NCBI RefSeq assembly: GCF_900114745.1
Contig: NZ_FOUB01000018.1
Coordinates: 1-64,000, forward strand
DNA length: 64,000 nucleotides
Source: Nitrosomonas communis
Lineage (GTDB): Bacteria; Pseudomonadota; Gammaproteobacteria; Burkholderiales; Nitrosomonadaceae
Direction: 5' to 3'
In this document: piece by piece, positions 1-8,213 of the stretch
Position numbering within the stretch: position 1 is the stretch's first letter
Layout of the letters: every line of letters starts with the position of its first letter
Translations under genes and position numbers: made by a program
Notes under the pieces: generated by a model
What the model was told of the DNA's origin: nothing
What the model saw: the letters and a program-made list of their open reading frames with translations, nothing else
Databases searched by the model: none

Positions 1-201
1 TGACCAGGCATTGAATCTTTTATAGATAGAATTCCAGCAGCCGAACACCCTGGGCAGATCGCGCCACGGACAGCCAACCCGCATTCGATACAGTAGGCCT
101 TCTACCGTCATGCGCAGATTGCGCTTGTTATAAATCGATTCTTGAAGCAGAATCTTCTCCAGCTTCGACCAGTACTCATCATTGAGCATCATTCGGGGCA
201 T
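1..201 (-). CDS. IS5-family transposase, N-terminal part
   Basis: This is the N-terminal 67 residues of a transposase cut by the window edge. It starts MPRMMLNDEYW and contains the run GCPWRDLPRVFGCWNSIYKR, the signature of the DUF4096-type N-terminal domain of IS5-family transposases, which precedes the DDE catalytic domain. The start is the ATG at 199-201, the first Met in a run open on the upstream side. Catalytic residues lie outside the window, so activity cannot be judged. Identification to the family is firm; identification to a named IS is not possible here. Confidence 0.8.
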   Translation of the reverse strand, partial: MPRMMLNDEYWSKLEKILLQESIYNKRNLRMTVEGLLYRMRVGCPWRDLPRVFGCWNSIYKRFNAWS

Positions 202-293
202 CGCAAACTCGTTTTGTTGGGGGTGTAGGAACCCCAATATTACGAGTTTGTTTCTATCTATGAAATACTTATCTTAAAACGTCAACAGACCCT
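1..293 (-). mobile_element. IS5-family insertion sequence, one end (partial)
   Basis: The first 201 bases encode the N-terminus of an IS5-type transposase on the minus strand. The sequence beyond its start runs to a plausible terminal inverted repeat, reading inward from about position 292 as GGGTCTGTTGACGTTTT. It is followed directly by TAA, which fits the short TA-rich target sites used by IS5 subgroups. The element continues beyond the window, so its other end and target duplication cannot be seen. It lies about 20 bp upstream of the OsmC-like gene and may have displaced or supplied that gene's promoter. Confidence 0.75.
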
Positions 294-313
294 AATAAAG
301 CACAGGAAAAAAT

Positions 314-730
314 ATGAAAGCACGGATTAAATGGCTAGATGGTATTAGCTTCAGAGGTGAAACAGAAAGCGGGCATTCCGTATCAATTGATGGCGCACCA
401 AATATCGGCGGGAAAAATCTAGGACCTCGCCCGATGGAATTGATATTACTGGGGCTCGGTGGCTGCTCTTCTATTGACGTCATCCTGATTCTGCAAAAAA
501 GCCGCCAGGAAGTTACCGACTGCGTCGTGAAAATCGATAGCACCCGTGCTTCTGAAGATCCCAAGGTCTTCACAGATATCCATCTGCACTTTATCGTTAC
601 CGGAAAAAGCCTGAACGCTCAACAAGTAGAACGCGCGATCAATCTCTCCGCAGAAAAATATTGTTCAGCCTCCATCATGCTCAGGAGCACTGTCAATATC
701 ACGCATGATTTTGAAATCATTGAAGGATAG
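314..730 (+). CDS. OsmC/Ohr-family protein
   Basis: A 138-residue protein of the OsmC superfamily, whose members are thiol-dependent peroxidases or related redox proteins of the cytoplasm. The two family cysteines are visible: C51 in GLGGCSSIDV and C117 in EKYCSAS, at the usual spacing on the central helix and near the C-terminus. Length is typical. It resembles the YhfA-like general OsmC branch more than the organic-hydroperoxide Ohr branch, so the substrate is unknown. A ribosome site (AGGAAAAA) lies just before the ATG. The gene follows an IS end by only about 20 bp and is followed by a stem-loop. Confidence 0.85.
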   Translation: MKARIKWLDGISFRGETESGHSVSIDGAPNIGGKNLGPRPMELILLGLGGCSSIDVILILQKSRQEVTDCVVKIDSTRASEDPKVFTDIHLHFIVTGKSLNAQQVERAINLSAEKYCSASIMLRSTVNITHDFEIIEG

Positions 731-731
731 C

Positions 732-826
732 TTTACGGGTCAGAATAAAATGAGAAAATTCGCCTATTAGCAATCAGCCTGAACTATCCTGAAAAACCTC
801 TTTTAGGATAATTCATGACCCGTAAA
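732..826. terminator. Nested inverted repeats between convergent genes
   Basis: An outer 11-bp perfect inverted repeat, TTTACGGGTCA at 732-742 and TGACCCGTAAA at 816-826, encloses an imperfect inner palindrome at 781-814 (GAACTATCCTGAAAA against TTTTAGGATAATTC). A run of A follows at 824-831, giving a T-tract for a minus-strand transcript. It lies between the OsmC-like gene on + and the secreted-protein gene on -, so it could act as a bidirectional terminator. The large loop makes this uncertain. Confidence 0.5.
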
Positions 827-844
827 AAAAACCGAGAGCTAAAC

Positions 845-1276
845 CTATCGTGAAGAAATATGGCTAAAATAATCGCCATCTGTCCCGTCTGACAATCCAG
901 GAGGTAAAGGCCCAGTCCCTTGGAAGAAAAAATCACCACTGTTTCCCAAATTATCTGTCCAAGTGCCATTAAGTGATTGTGTATTTAACGACACAAAAAA
1001 TTGGCCGTGAAACCCGTTAGGGAAATGAGAAGTAAATCCTAGATGATATCGATTAGTTGAACGGTTCAAATTAGCTGCACCATGTGATGAAATTTGAAAA
1101 GTGGCGATGCCTTGGGTTCCTGTCAGTTCAAAAACAAACCCTTTATCTTCAATATCGAAACACAAAATATCAACAAAAGGATTAAGTCTCCAACAAAATA
1201 CCCCGAGGCTTTGGGCGTGGAGAGTAATAGGTAACAATAATCCAATGAAATTAGCTAAAACGATTAACCTTTTCAT
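845..1276 (-). CDS. Small secreted protein of unknown function
   Basis: A 143-residue protein with a clear Sec signal peptide (MKRLIVLANFIGLLLPITLHAQS, likely cleaved after HA or QS). The mature part is rich in Gly, Asn, Phe and Thr with alternating polar and aromatic residues, suggesting a small beta-rich periplasmic or extracellular domain. Two cysteines (in VFCWRL and ILCFDIE) may form a disulfide. The start is well supported by GGAGGGATAAAG just before the ATG. I do not recognise a family. Neighbours are unrelated; it converges on the OsmC-like gene. Confidence 0.65.
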   Translation of the reverse strand: MKRLIVLANFIGLLLPITLHAQSLGVFCWRLNPFVDILCFDIEDKGFVFELTGTQGIATFQISSHGAANLNRSTNRYHLGFTSHFPNGFHGQFFVSLNTQSLNGTWTDNLGNSGDFFFQGTGPLPPGLSDGTDGDYFSHISSR

Positions 1277-2384
1277 CTTTATCCCTCCTGGCTACCTGCC
1301 GTTTAGACTCATTAATAAAGGACGCAAGAAAAGTATTTTATTCTTCACATGAAGGTACTCCCGCCGCCGACAACCCCGACTTAACTTCCCTATCTCGCGC
1401 ATACCGACACTGTGAATAAAACGCATACGAAGTTAGCGCGCTTTGACAGACATTAGCAGATTAATTCTACTGAAACACTTATTGCTATTGGTATCTGCCC
1501 CATTCAAAATCAACTCCAAAGGCAACACCACAGCTGGCGCTTACGCGCCTTTACTACACTTCCTTTTATTAAATTTGATTCCATTATTCCATTGATTCCA
1601 TTTGAAATCAAACATGACGCAAAAGAAAAATGCAGACGGTATAAATCCAAGAGCAAGAAAAAGCTGACAATGCCAGGTTTAATTTAGGAATAGAATTAAA
1701 AAAATAGATATAGAATAAGGATAGTCAAGAGACATTTCTCTGTATGTTACTAATTTTTAATGATTAAATTCAACAATAAAAAATGTCGTTAAAAAGTGAC
1801 ATCTGTTATTGCCGAATATAAATAGACGCAGTATGATGTATGCAAATGCTGTATCGATATGAGCAAATGACAATATTCTGAAATTGGTCATGAAGATGAA
1901 AATGATTTATACGCAAATGAAATTATTGAGAAAACATAATTTTATTTCAAGCAAGATAATTGAAAAGATTTGATGATCAATGACGAAGTTGATCCACCAG
2001 TCACCTTTCAATGAGCTAAGAATTAGCAAATCTATTTTTTCAATTCACTACGATACACTATGTAAAGGTATTTTGATTGTGATCAGTATCCTGCCGTTCT
2101 TTCTATGGAGTCCGACCGTTATCCAACTTACATACGCTTCCCTTTATCCGATCTCGTGTTGTACCGTACGTGCGCATCGTGCTAATTGCGAGAACAATCT
2201 TTTAATTAATGCATCAGCGAGCGACGAGTATGACAAAGGGTAAAAATGGATGATTCCTATTATCATGTAAATAGCATGTGATGATGGCATGTCAAATTTA
2301 ATTCGGAATTTACTGAAATGGCTGTATTAATTTAAATCGGCATTAACAACACGACCCTAATCGAGTCAAACAGGAGTAATTATC
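1277..2384. other. AT-rich intergenic region
   Basis: About 1.1 kb without a convincing gene. It contains a degenerate family A repeat (1595-1696). A possible 87-codon frame at 1980-2243 has no ribosome site, no recognisable similarity and a composition like its surroundings, so it is not called. The stretch just before 2385 should hold the promoter of the LuxR-type regulator, but no clear -35/-10 pair was found. Confidence 0.5.
1595..1696 (-). repeat. Family A short inverted-repeat element, degenerate copy
   Basis: A diverged copy of the roughly 103-bp element found many times in this window, here in reverse orientation. The left end reads ATTCCATTTGAAATCAAAC and the right end TTTAATTTAGGAATAGAAT, matching the element's ends with several mismatches. 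The interior has drifted most. It lies in the long intergenic region before the LuxR-type regulator. Confidence 0.65.
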
Positions 2385-3077
2385 TTGATTATATTTGCCA
2401 GTTCATCTGAAGACAAACTTACTCATTGGAAGCAGGGATTATCAGATATCTCTACTTTATACTGCTTGACAAATCCGGATACCCTCAGAAATGAGCTGAT
2501 AAGAAGAACACCCCCCATCCTTTTACTTGATTATGACTTCTTGGTTATAGACAACTCTCAGACAATTGAGAACATGCTGAAGTTGAGTCCCCGAACACGC
2601 ATTATATTGTTTAGTCCCGGTATTTCTGATGAAAATGAATGGAAGTTATTCAAAGCGGGCGTTAAGGGTTTTTGCCTGGATACGATCTCATCTGAGCAAA
2701 TCAAGCGCGCAGTTGAAGCTGTCTGTCGAGGTGAATTATGGATCCGGCGACAATTAGTTCAGCGTATGCAAGATGAACTGGCTACGGCCATGCAGGAGAA
2801 AAAACACATTGAGCGTGCGGTGAATAACTTGCTGGAAAATTTAACAAAACGTGAATATGAAATCGCCATTCTGGTGGGTCGCGGCGAAAGCAACAAGCAG
2901 ATTGCTAAACGATTGGATATTACCGAACGAACCGTCAAGGCGCACTTGACTGAAATATTCCGCAAGCTGGCGATTTCAGACAGAATTAAGCTGGCCTTGC
3001 TCGTTAAAGATACCGCTGCTACAACGAATCAGGTATTTGACAATAATAACAGTGATTATCCCACTATTTCTGCCTGA
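2385..3077 (+). CDS. LuxR/NarL-type response regulator-like transcription factor
   Basis: A 230-residue protein with an N-terminal receiver-like domain (about 1-120), a short helical linker (about 125-145), and a C-terminal LuxR-type helix-turn-helix (about 150-212). The HTH is recognised by LTKREYEIAILVGRGESNKQ and ITERTVKAHL. The receiver has acidic residues in LLLDYDFL at the position of the phosphoacceptor, but the rest is diverged, so phosphorylation is uncertain. The start is a TTG preceded by CAGGAGTAAT at good spacing. No histidine kinase is adjacent. It lies upstream of the Tad/Flp locus in the same direction, so it could regulate the pilus genes; this is inference from position only. 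Confidence 0.8.
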   Translation: MIIFASSSEDKLTHWKQGLSDISTLYCLTNPDTLRNELIRRTPPILLLDYDFLVIDNSQTIENMLKLSPRTRIILFSPGISDENEWKLFKAGVKGFCLDTISSEQIKRAVEAVCRGELWIRRQLVQRMQDELATAMQEKKHIERAVNNLLENLTKREYEIAILVGRGESNKQIAKRLDITERTVKAHLTEIFRKLAISDRIKLALLVKDTAATTNQVFDNNNSDYPTISA

Positions 3078-3145
3078 TGTTGTATTGGCTCACTCGTAAA
3101 AAAACCTGCTGCCATTCATCTCCGGTTAAGCAGAACCATGCAACC

Positions 3146-3230
3146 GTAGGGTGTAATAAGCGTAGCGCATTGCACCAGTTTTGTATCTATAAAACATACG
3201 GCGCAATGCCCGATGGTTATTGCGCCCTAC
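3146..3230. repeat. REP-like imperfect palindrome
   Basis: The left arm GTAGGGTGTAATAAGCGTAG and the complement of the right arm, GTAGGGCGCAATAACCATCG, form a long imperfect inverted repeat around a short A/T-rich centre. The GTAGGGTG(C/T)AATAAGCG motif is a common intergenic palindrome in proteobacteria. It lies 70 bp after the LuxR-type gene and before the converging methyltransferase-like gene, and may form a stable transcript end. Confidence 0.65.
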
Positions 3231-3333
3231 ACGCTGCATCGTTGAGTCCTTTTGTGCGGGAATAGAAAGCATATTTCCATTTAGCAAAATTCCCAGCGAT
3301 GCAGGGATTAGCTCAAATTCACCAACTCGCGGG

Positions 3334-3954
3334 TTAAAACACAAAAGGAATCAGCCGGTAACGCACGTTAAACATATAGGTGCGATAAGTTTGATCCTGA
3401 GCAAGATGTTTTTCTTCACGAAAGATTCTTATGCAGAGAAATACCATCGTCACTATATAAACCAACAGATTCATAAGCGTGGTATGCACTAATACATAGC
3501 CACCAAATAACACTGAATAACTGGCATATAGCGGGTGTCGCACGATACGGTACATCCAGGTTGTTTTAATTTCGCGCTTAGCCGCTACGAGTGCAAAACT
3601 TCGATTGAGGGATATCAGACTGATGATCTGCAGCATGGTACCCACCATTATCAGAATATTGGCCACCGGGAGAATCCCCCACTCTGCTGGACGCAAAAAG
3701 AGTGGCGCAAACGTACCAATAATCGCCACTAGCCAGTCTGAGGGCGCAGTAGAAACGGTTTGCGGATCGCTACGGCAGATAAAGAAAATTGCTCCCAAGG
3801 TTTCAGCAATGATAACCAGCAATAATGCCCAATCATTGGTTTGTTGAAACTTGCTGAAATGTGCGTAAGCAAATAATCCATATAACGTGGCCAATAGCAC
3901 ACCACTGTAAACATTGAATCTCGGCGATTTTATGATTCTTGATAATGCATTCAT
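3334..3954 (-). CDS. Isoprenylcysteine carboxyl methyltransferase-like membrane protein
   Basis: A membrane protein of about 206 residues with five or so hydrophobic segments and the motif RHPLYASY near residue 140. That motif is characteristic of the ICMT/phospholipid methyltransferase/NnrU group of SAM-dependent membrane methyltransferases. The start is placed at the ATG giving MNALSRIIKSP because GGAGCC lies 7 bases upstream; a longer frame from 4017 has no ribosome site. Bacterial members mostly lack a known substrate, so none is assigned. It is transcribed away from the Tad locus. Confidence 0.75.
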   Translation of the reverse strand: MNALSRIIKSPRFNVYSGVLLATLYGLFAYAHFSKFQQTNDWALLLVIIAETLGAIFFICRSDPQTVSTAPSDWLVAIIGTFAPLFLRPAEWGILPVANILIMVGTMLQIISLISLNRSFALVAAKREIKTTWMYRIVRHPLYASYSVLFGGYVLVHTTLMNLLVYIVTMVFLCIRIFREEKHLAQDQTYRTYMFNVRYRLIPFVF

Positions 3955-4129
3955 ATTTTGGCTCCATGAGAAAGAAGAAAGAACAGCAATGTGCGCTCCG
4001 CGTCTTACCACCTCCACTCTAGATTGATTAGAGCAGGTATATCACGACTACTGATTGAATTGTTTTGCTAAAAGAACGGCAAGATTGCGCACTTATTCTT
4101 TATATACGATGCGCGGCTGTTCGTAGATC

Positions 4130-4174
4130 GTACCAAAGTACGGTGTACCAAAGGACGATGTACCACAGTACGAT
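4130..4174. promoter_or_regulatory. Three tandem 15-bp repeats (putative operator array)
   Basis: Three head-to-tail 15-bp units stand at 4130-4144, 4145-4159 and 4160-4174: GTACCAAAGTACGGT, GTACCAAAGGACGAT and GTACCACAGTACGAT. Units 1 and 3 each contain the inverted pair GTAC-N4-GTAC. The array ends about 100 bp upstream of the first Flp prepilin ATG and 113 bp beyond the start of the divergent methyltransferase-like gene. Position and regularity suggest binding sites for a regulator of the pilus locus. The regulator is unknown. Confidence 0.6.
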
Positions 4175-4275
4175 AGGCAAAGAATATCTGTCACACCACA
4201 ATTACACCGTGGCGTAACAAAATAATGTCACTTTCATAAAGTTCTTTTTACTTAACCTTAACTGGAGTAAACACC

Positions 4276-4458
4276 ATGAACAAACTGATTCAATCTGTAA
4301 AACAATTCATGAACAACGAAGAAGGCGTTACCGCCATTGAATATGGTCTGATCGCTGCATTGATCGCGGTTGTAATTGTTACTGCTGTACAAACAGTCGG
4401 AACAGATCTGAATACTGTCTTTCAAACTGTATCCGCCAATCTTAAACCAGCAGCATAA
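4276..4458 (+). CDS. Flp/Fap-type major prepilin, copy 1
   Basis: A 60-residue Flp-family type IVb prepilin. The processing site is EEG17|V18TAIEYGLIA, with the conserved Glu at +5 and Tyr at +6, followed by a hydrophobic stretch that forms the pilus core helix. The short leader is removed by the CpaA-type peptidase encoded at 4976. It encodes exactly the same protein as copy 2. It is the first gene of the Tad locus, after the tandem operator-like repeats, and has a slightly weaker ribosome site (CTGGAGTAA) than the next two copies. It polymerises into Flp pili used for adhesion and biofilm. Confidence 0.95.
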   Translation: MNKLIQSVKQFMNNEEGVTAIEYGLIAALIAVVIVTAVQTVGTDLNTVFQTVSANLKPAA

Positions 4459-4499
4459 TCATAAAGCTCTTTTCACTTAACTTTAACAGGAGGAATACC

Positions 4500-4682
4500 A
4501 TGAACAAACTGATTCAATCTGTAAAACAATTCATGAACAATGAAGAAGGCGTTACTGCCATTGAATATGGTCTGATCGCTGCATTGATCGCGGTTGTAAT
4601 TGTTACTGCTGTACAAACAGTCGGGACAGATCTGAATACTGTCTTTCAAACTGTATCCGCCAATCTCAAACCAGCAGCATAA
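4500..4682 (+). CDS. Flp/Fap-type major prepilin, copy 2
   Basis: A 60-residue Flp prepilin identical in protein sequence to copy 1, with a stronger ribosome site (CAGGAGGAAT). It has the same cleavage site after G17 and the same E-Y motif. It is separated from copy 1 by only 41 bp, so the copies are certainly co-transcribed. The duplicate probably raises pilin dosage, as an identical product cannot give new function. Confidence 0.95.
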   Translation: MNKLIQSVKQFMNNEEGVTAIEYGLIAALIAVVIVTAVQTVGTDLNTVFQTVSANLKPAA

Positions 4683-4723
4683 TCATAAAGCTCTTTTCAT
4701 TTAACCTTAACAGGAGGAATACC

Positions 4724-4906
4724 ATGAACAAACTGATTCAATCTGTAAAACAATTCATGAACAATGAAGAAGGCGTTACTGCCATTGAATATGGTCTGAT
4801 CGCTTCATTGATTGCTGTTGTAATTGTTACAGCTGTACAAACAGTCGGAACAGATCTGAACACTATCTTTCAAACTGTATCCGCCAATCTCAAACCAGCA
4901 GCATAA
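4724..4906 (+). CDS. Flp/Fap-type major prepilin, copy 3
   Basis: A 60-residue Flp prepilin differing from copies 1 and 2 by two conservative changes: A28 to S in the hydrophobic segment (LIASLIAVV) and V48 to I (LNTIFQTV). The ribosome site CAGGAGGAAT and the cleavage site after G17 are intact. The sequence similarity between the units ends at the stop codon. It leads into the prepilin peptidase gene 70 bp downstream. Confidence 0.95.
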   Translation: MNKLIQSVKQFMNNEEGVTAIEYGLIASLIAVVIVTAVQTVGTDLNTIFQTVSANLKPAA

Positions 4907-4975
4907 TTTTATTTCTTATTCCGGTGCAACAATTAAGTTGCACCGGAATAATAAAACTCAGAGGAGAAAATTTAA

Positions 4976-5518
4976 ATGCACCCTTTGATAATTTCAACTT
5001 TAATCATACTGTTGCTAATCGCAGCATGGCAGGATATCCGCTATTACCGAATACCCAATATACTCGTTTTTCCGGGTGCCATTATCGGTGTGTTACTCAA
5101 TACTCTACTCCCACAAGAAATGGGCGCCTTTGGCTTGTTAACTTCTCTGGCAGGATTAGGAGTAGGTCTCGTAGTGTTACTTCCGCTTTATCTGCTGCGT
5201 GCCATGGGAGCGGGTGATATCAAACTTATGGCCATGATCGGTACTTTTGTAGGCTCGACCAGCATGTTAATCATTACGTTATATATTTTACTCGCTGGAG
5301 GTGTATTGGCGTTAGGTGTTGCACTTCTGCGAGGCAGGTTATCCAGATTGCTAGAAAATCTAAAGATCATGCTGCTCATCCGCATTGCAGGGTCGTCAAT
5401 GGTTAGTATTTCAGCAAGTGAAACGTTCCCAGAATCTACTGGCAAATTACCTTATGGTGTAGCGATAACAGCTGGGACGCTATTCTATCTGGCAACAGCT
5501 CACTGGGTGGCGGCATAA
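4976..5518 (+). CDS. cpaA: Prepilin peptidase CpaA/TadV type
   Basis: A 180-residue integral membrane aspartic peptidase of family A24, with about six membrane segments. The two catalytic aspartates are visible: D20 in AAWQDIRYYRIPN and D81 in MGAGDIKLM. It lacks the N-terminal methyltransferase domain of PilD, as is normal for Tad-locus peptidases. It cleaves the leaders of the three Flp prepilins and probably of the TadE/F pseudopilins at the inner membrane. The ribosome site AGAGGAGAAAA precedes the ATG. The 255 bp after it show no clear gene. Confidence 0.93.
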   Translation: MHPLIISTLIILLLIAAWQDIRYYRIPNILVFPGAIIGVLLNTLLPQEMGAFGLLTSLAGLGVGLVVLLPLYLLRAMGAGDIKLMAMIGTFVGSTSMLIITLYILLAGGVLALGVALLRGRLSRLLENLKIMLLIRIAGSSMVSISASETFPESTGKLPYGVAITAGTLFYLATAHWVAA

Positions 5519-5780
5519 CAGTAAGAAAGTAAATTGGTTTTACTGTTTTCTTATCTTCACAAAAACAATTAAAGAATTAAGAAATGTTAAATAAAAAAAT
5601 CAAAGAGTTTGTGAAGAAATCGCAGTGATCAGCCGTAATGATAAGTAGAAGAAATCCTGCGACTAAATATATCAATTAAATAAACAAGGGGAAAGAGAAC
5701 ACTGCCCAACGTAGCGATCAAGGTGTGCAATAGATTTATGTACAAGTTTACAACCCGATTAACAGACAAGAGGTATGCCA

Positions 5781-6587
5781 ATGAGAAATGCACGAGGGAT
5801 AGGGATGATCATAGTTTCATTATTGTTAGGGGTTGCTGCGATGATTGTGGCAGGAAGATGGATTAATCAGCAAGTAAACATTGATGCCTCCAGAATCGTC
5901 GTTGCTGCGCAGGATATCAATGTGGGTACGCGGCTCACACCTGATTTACTGACAACAATCGATTGGCCAAGTGGCAGTATACCGGCTGGATCGTTTCATG
6001 ACATTAAATTACTCGACAGCCGCGTTAACAAGGTTAATCTACATCGAGGCGAACCGCTGCTAGATGCCAAACTCGCACCCGAAGGCACTGCAGGCGGGTT
6101 GTCAGGTGTCATTGCTGATGGTAAGCGCGCCATCACTGTACGCGTGAATGATGTGGTGGGTGTAGCAGGATTTGCTCTACCCGGTAATCTGGTCGATATC
6201 CTGGTCAATATTAAAGAAGACAACAATAAAAACCCTATTTCCAAAATTGTTCTGGAACAGATTTTAGTGCTTGCTGTGGCGCAGGACCTCGGTCGTGATG
6301 AAACCAAGCCCAAAGTTGTCAATGCGGTTACGCTTGAAGTTACACCTGATGAGGCAGAAAAACTCGATTTAGCGCGTAGCGTTGGCACATTATCACTGGT
6401 ATTACGTAACCAAATTGACAATAGTTACGGTGCAACCAATGGGGTACGCACCAATGATCTGCTTGGAAGAAAAATTGTTACAGCAGAAGCTAAAACAGAA
6501 ACCAAAATCGTCTACAAATCTACTGGCACACCTAAGCCCTCGGTTGAAATCATCCGGGGCCTGCAAAAAACCAATGCGCAGCATTAA
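5781..6587 (+). CDS. cpaB: Flp pilus assembly protein CpaB/RcpC
   Basis: About 268 residues with an N-terminal membrane anchor (MIIVSLLLGVAAMIVAGRW), then an SAF-type domain (about 38-100, IVVAAQDINVGTRLTPDLL), then the RcpC/CpaB domain to about 215. It acts in the periplasm with the secretin during Flp pilus assembly. Two in-frame ATGs are 6 bp apart; the second (5781) is preferred because AGAGG then stands at normal spacing, whereas it abuts the first at 5775. The tail is Lys/Thr-rich and low in structure. The gene opens the main assembly block and is closely followed by the secretin gene. Confidence 0.92.
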   Translation: MRNARGIGMIIVSLLLGVAAMIVAGRWINQQVNIDASRIVVAAQDINVGTRLTPDLLTTIDWPSGSIPAGSFHDIKLLDSRVNKVNLHRGEPLLDAKLAPEGTAGGLSGVIADGKRAITVRVNDVVGVAGFALPGNLVDILVNIKEDNNKNPISKIVLEQILVLAVAQDLGRDETKPKVVNAVTLEVTPDEAEKLDLARSVGTLSLVLRNQIDNSYGATNGVRTNDLLGRKIVTAEAKTETKIVYKSTGTPKPSVEIIRGLQKTNAQH

Positions 6588-6608
6588 ATAAAAGGAAAGG
6601 GGAATTAA

Positions 6609-8201
6609 ATGACATCGCAACGACAATCTGATTTCACCACGATCCTACTTTGGATAGTCATATTGTGGATAATCAGTATTTCCACGACATTGGCACAAAA
6701 TGTCGCATCGATTCCATCCAAACACAGAGCATACGATATGCATGAGATGGCATCCACCATGGATGTAACGCTAGGTAAATCTACTCTACTTAGGCTGCCA
6801 TCAGCAATTTCTCGCATATCGGTTGGCAATCCTGGCGTGGCCGACGTTACCCTGATCAATCCAAGTGAGGTGTATATCCTGGGTAAAATGATCGGTACCA
6901 CCAACATCATTCTGTGGGCAAAGAGCGGGCAAACCAGAGTGGTCGATGTGACCGTCTTGATGGATGCAGTAGCGTTGCAAAACAAACTACAGGAGATCAT
7001 GCCGGATGAAAAAGACATTCATGTTAGAGCTGCCGGTGATTCGCTGATTCTTTCCGGCACGGTAGCCAACACCATTAAGGCTGATCGTGCAGTTGCCCTG
7101 GCGGATACCTATATGCGCACATCGGTATTAGGCATGATGATGAGCATGCAAGGCGACAGTCCGCAAGGTGGGCAAGGAGGACAGGGGGGAATGCAGGGAA
7201 TGCAGATATTACGGCAAGGAGTACAAAGCGACGAGGATTCAGCCGGTGCTGGTGCTGGCCTCGGTAGCATCAAAATCGTTAATCTGCTACGTGTACGCGA
7301 CAATCAGCAAGTCATGCTGGAAGTTAAGGTAGCAGAGGTCAACCGTACCATAGCGGAAAAATTAGGTTTTGATTTTGCCCGGGCAGCAAGAAAAGCCGGC
7401 AGCGCCTGGACACAGGTGATGGCAGGCGTTATTGGCGGCGGTGCTGCGAATCTGCTGACAGCTAAAGGTCTGAATGCAAATGTCGATCTGGGTTTGCCCA
7501 GAATCTCAAATGCCACCTTTGAGGAAGCCACTGCTTTCCTCGTGGATGCCGAAAAGAAGGATGAACTAATCAAAATTCTGGCTGAACCCAATATCGTCGC
7601 GATTAGTGGACAGGCCGCAAGCTTCCTCGTTGGCGGTGAAATTATGATTCCTGTTCCTAGTGCAAATCAAGTAAGGCTCTTACCTAAAGAATTCGGTATA
7701 GGCGTGCATTTCACGCCGACAGTATTGGAAGAAGGTCGTATCAATCTGAAAGTCAGCCCGGAGGTATCGGAACTGGTAGATATTACCAATGTCGCATCCA
7801 CCGGCTTGGGGCAGGTTCTGGCTATTCCTACCTTTACCACTCGGCGCGTCTCGACCACGGTACAACTGAGCGATGGTCAATCACTGGCTATCGGAGGTCT
7901 GTTGCAAGATAACTTAACAGAGCAGGTCAAACGATTCCCCATACTCGGCGAGGTACCGGTACTCGGTACGCTATTCCGCAGCAGCAATTATAAGCAAAAG
8001 AAAACAGAGCTCATGATCGTGATCACACCCCGTTTGATCAAACCATTACAGCCTGACTACCCACTACCGACCGATGCATTCATCTCGCCTGACCGTGGTG
8101 AATTCCTGATTCATGGCAGGATGGAAAGTAAATCCGATCAAGCCCAATCTACAAGGGTAAGCTCTCCACAGATCGAGCACGGCGGTTTTCAGATGAAATA
8201 A
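6609..8201 (+). CDS. cpaC: Flp pilus secretin CpaC/RcpA
   Basis: A 530-residue outer-membrane secretin for the Flp pilus. It has a signal peptide (about 1-29), an N-terminal pilus-secretin domain (LGKSTLLRLP, about 55-125), a BON-like domain (about 128-180), a Gly/Gln/Met-rich linker near 185-205, and the C-terminal secretin domain. Within that domain are VAISGQAASFLVGGE and the terminal motif QSLAIGGLLQDNL followed by VPVLGTLFRS. Length fits the family. The ribosome site AAAGGGGAAT is strong. It forms the gated channel for the pilus and works with CpaB and the small lipoprotein gene that follows after 12 bp. Confidence 0.95.
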   Translation: MTSQRQSDFTTILLWIVILWIISISTTLAQNVASIPSKHRAYDMHEMASTMDVTLGKSTLLRLPSAISRISVGNPGVADVTLINPSEVYILGKMIGTTNIILWAKSGQTRVVDVTVLMDAVALQNKLQEIMPDEKDIHVRAAGDSLILSGTVANTIKADRAVALADTYMRTSVLGMMMSMQGDSPQGGQGGQGGMQGMQILRQGVQSDEDSAGAGAGLGSIKIVNLLRVRDNQQVMLEVKVAEVNRTIAEKLGFDFARAARKAGSAWTQVMAGVIGGGAANLLTAKGLNANVDLGLPRISNATFEEATAFLVDAEKKDELIKILAEPNIVAISGQAASFLVGGEIMIPVPSANQVRLLPKEFGIGVHFTPTVLEEGRINLKVSPEVSELVDITNVASTGLGQVLAIPTFTTRRVSTTVQLSDGQSLAIGGLLQDNLTEQVKRFPILGEVPVLGTLFRSSNYKQKKTELMIVITPRLIKPLQPDYPLPTDAFISPDRGEFLIHGRMESKSDQAQSTRVSSPQIEHGGFQMK

Positions 8202-8213
8202 GGAGAAAAACAC

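Larger units (their letters stand above)
4234..4905 (+). repeat. Tandem triplication, 224-bp unit
   Basis: Three consecutive units, each made of a 42-bp leader with ribosome site and a 61-codon prepilin frame. ATGs are spaced exactly 224 bp apart (4276, 4500, 4724). The units are almost identical at the DNA level, and only a few bases differ in leader and coding parts. The first leader has ACTGGAGTAAACACC where the others have ACAGGAGGAATACC. This marks recent unequal duplication or ongoing gene conversion. Confidence 0.95.

Noticed and set aside
1980-2243. An 87-codon frame before the LuxR-type regulator
   Set aside because: No ribosome site, no recognisable similarity, AT-rich composition like the surrounding non-coding DNA.
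4130-4174. Tandem repeats as a CRISPR array
   Set aside because: Units are adjacent with no spacers and no cas genes are nearby; an operator array fits better.
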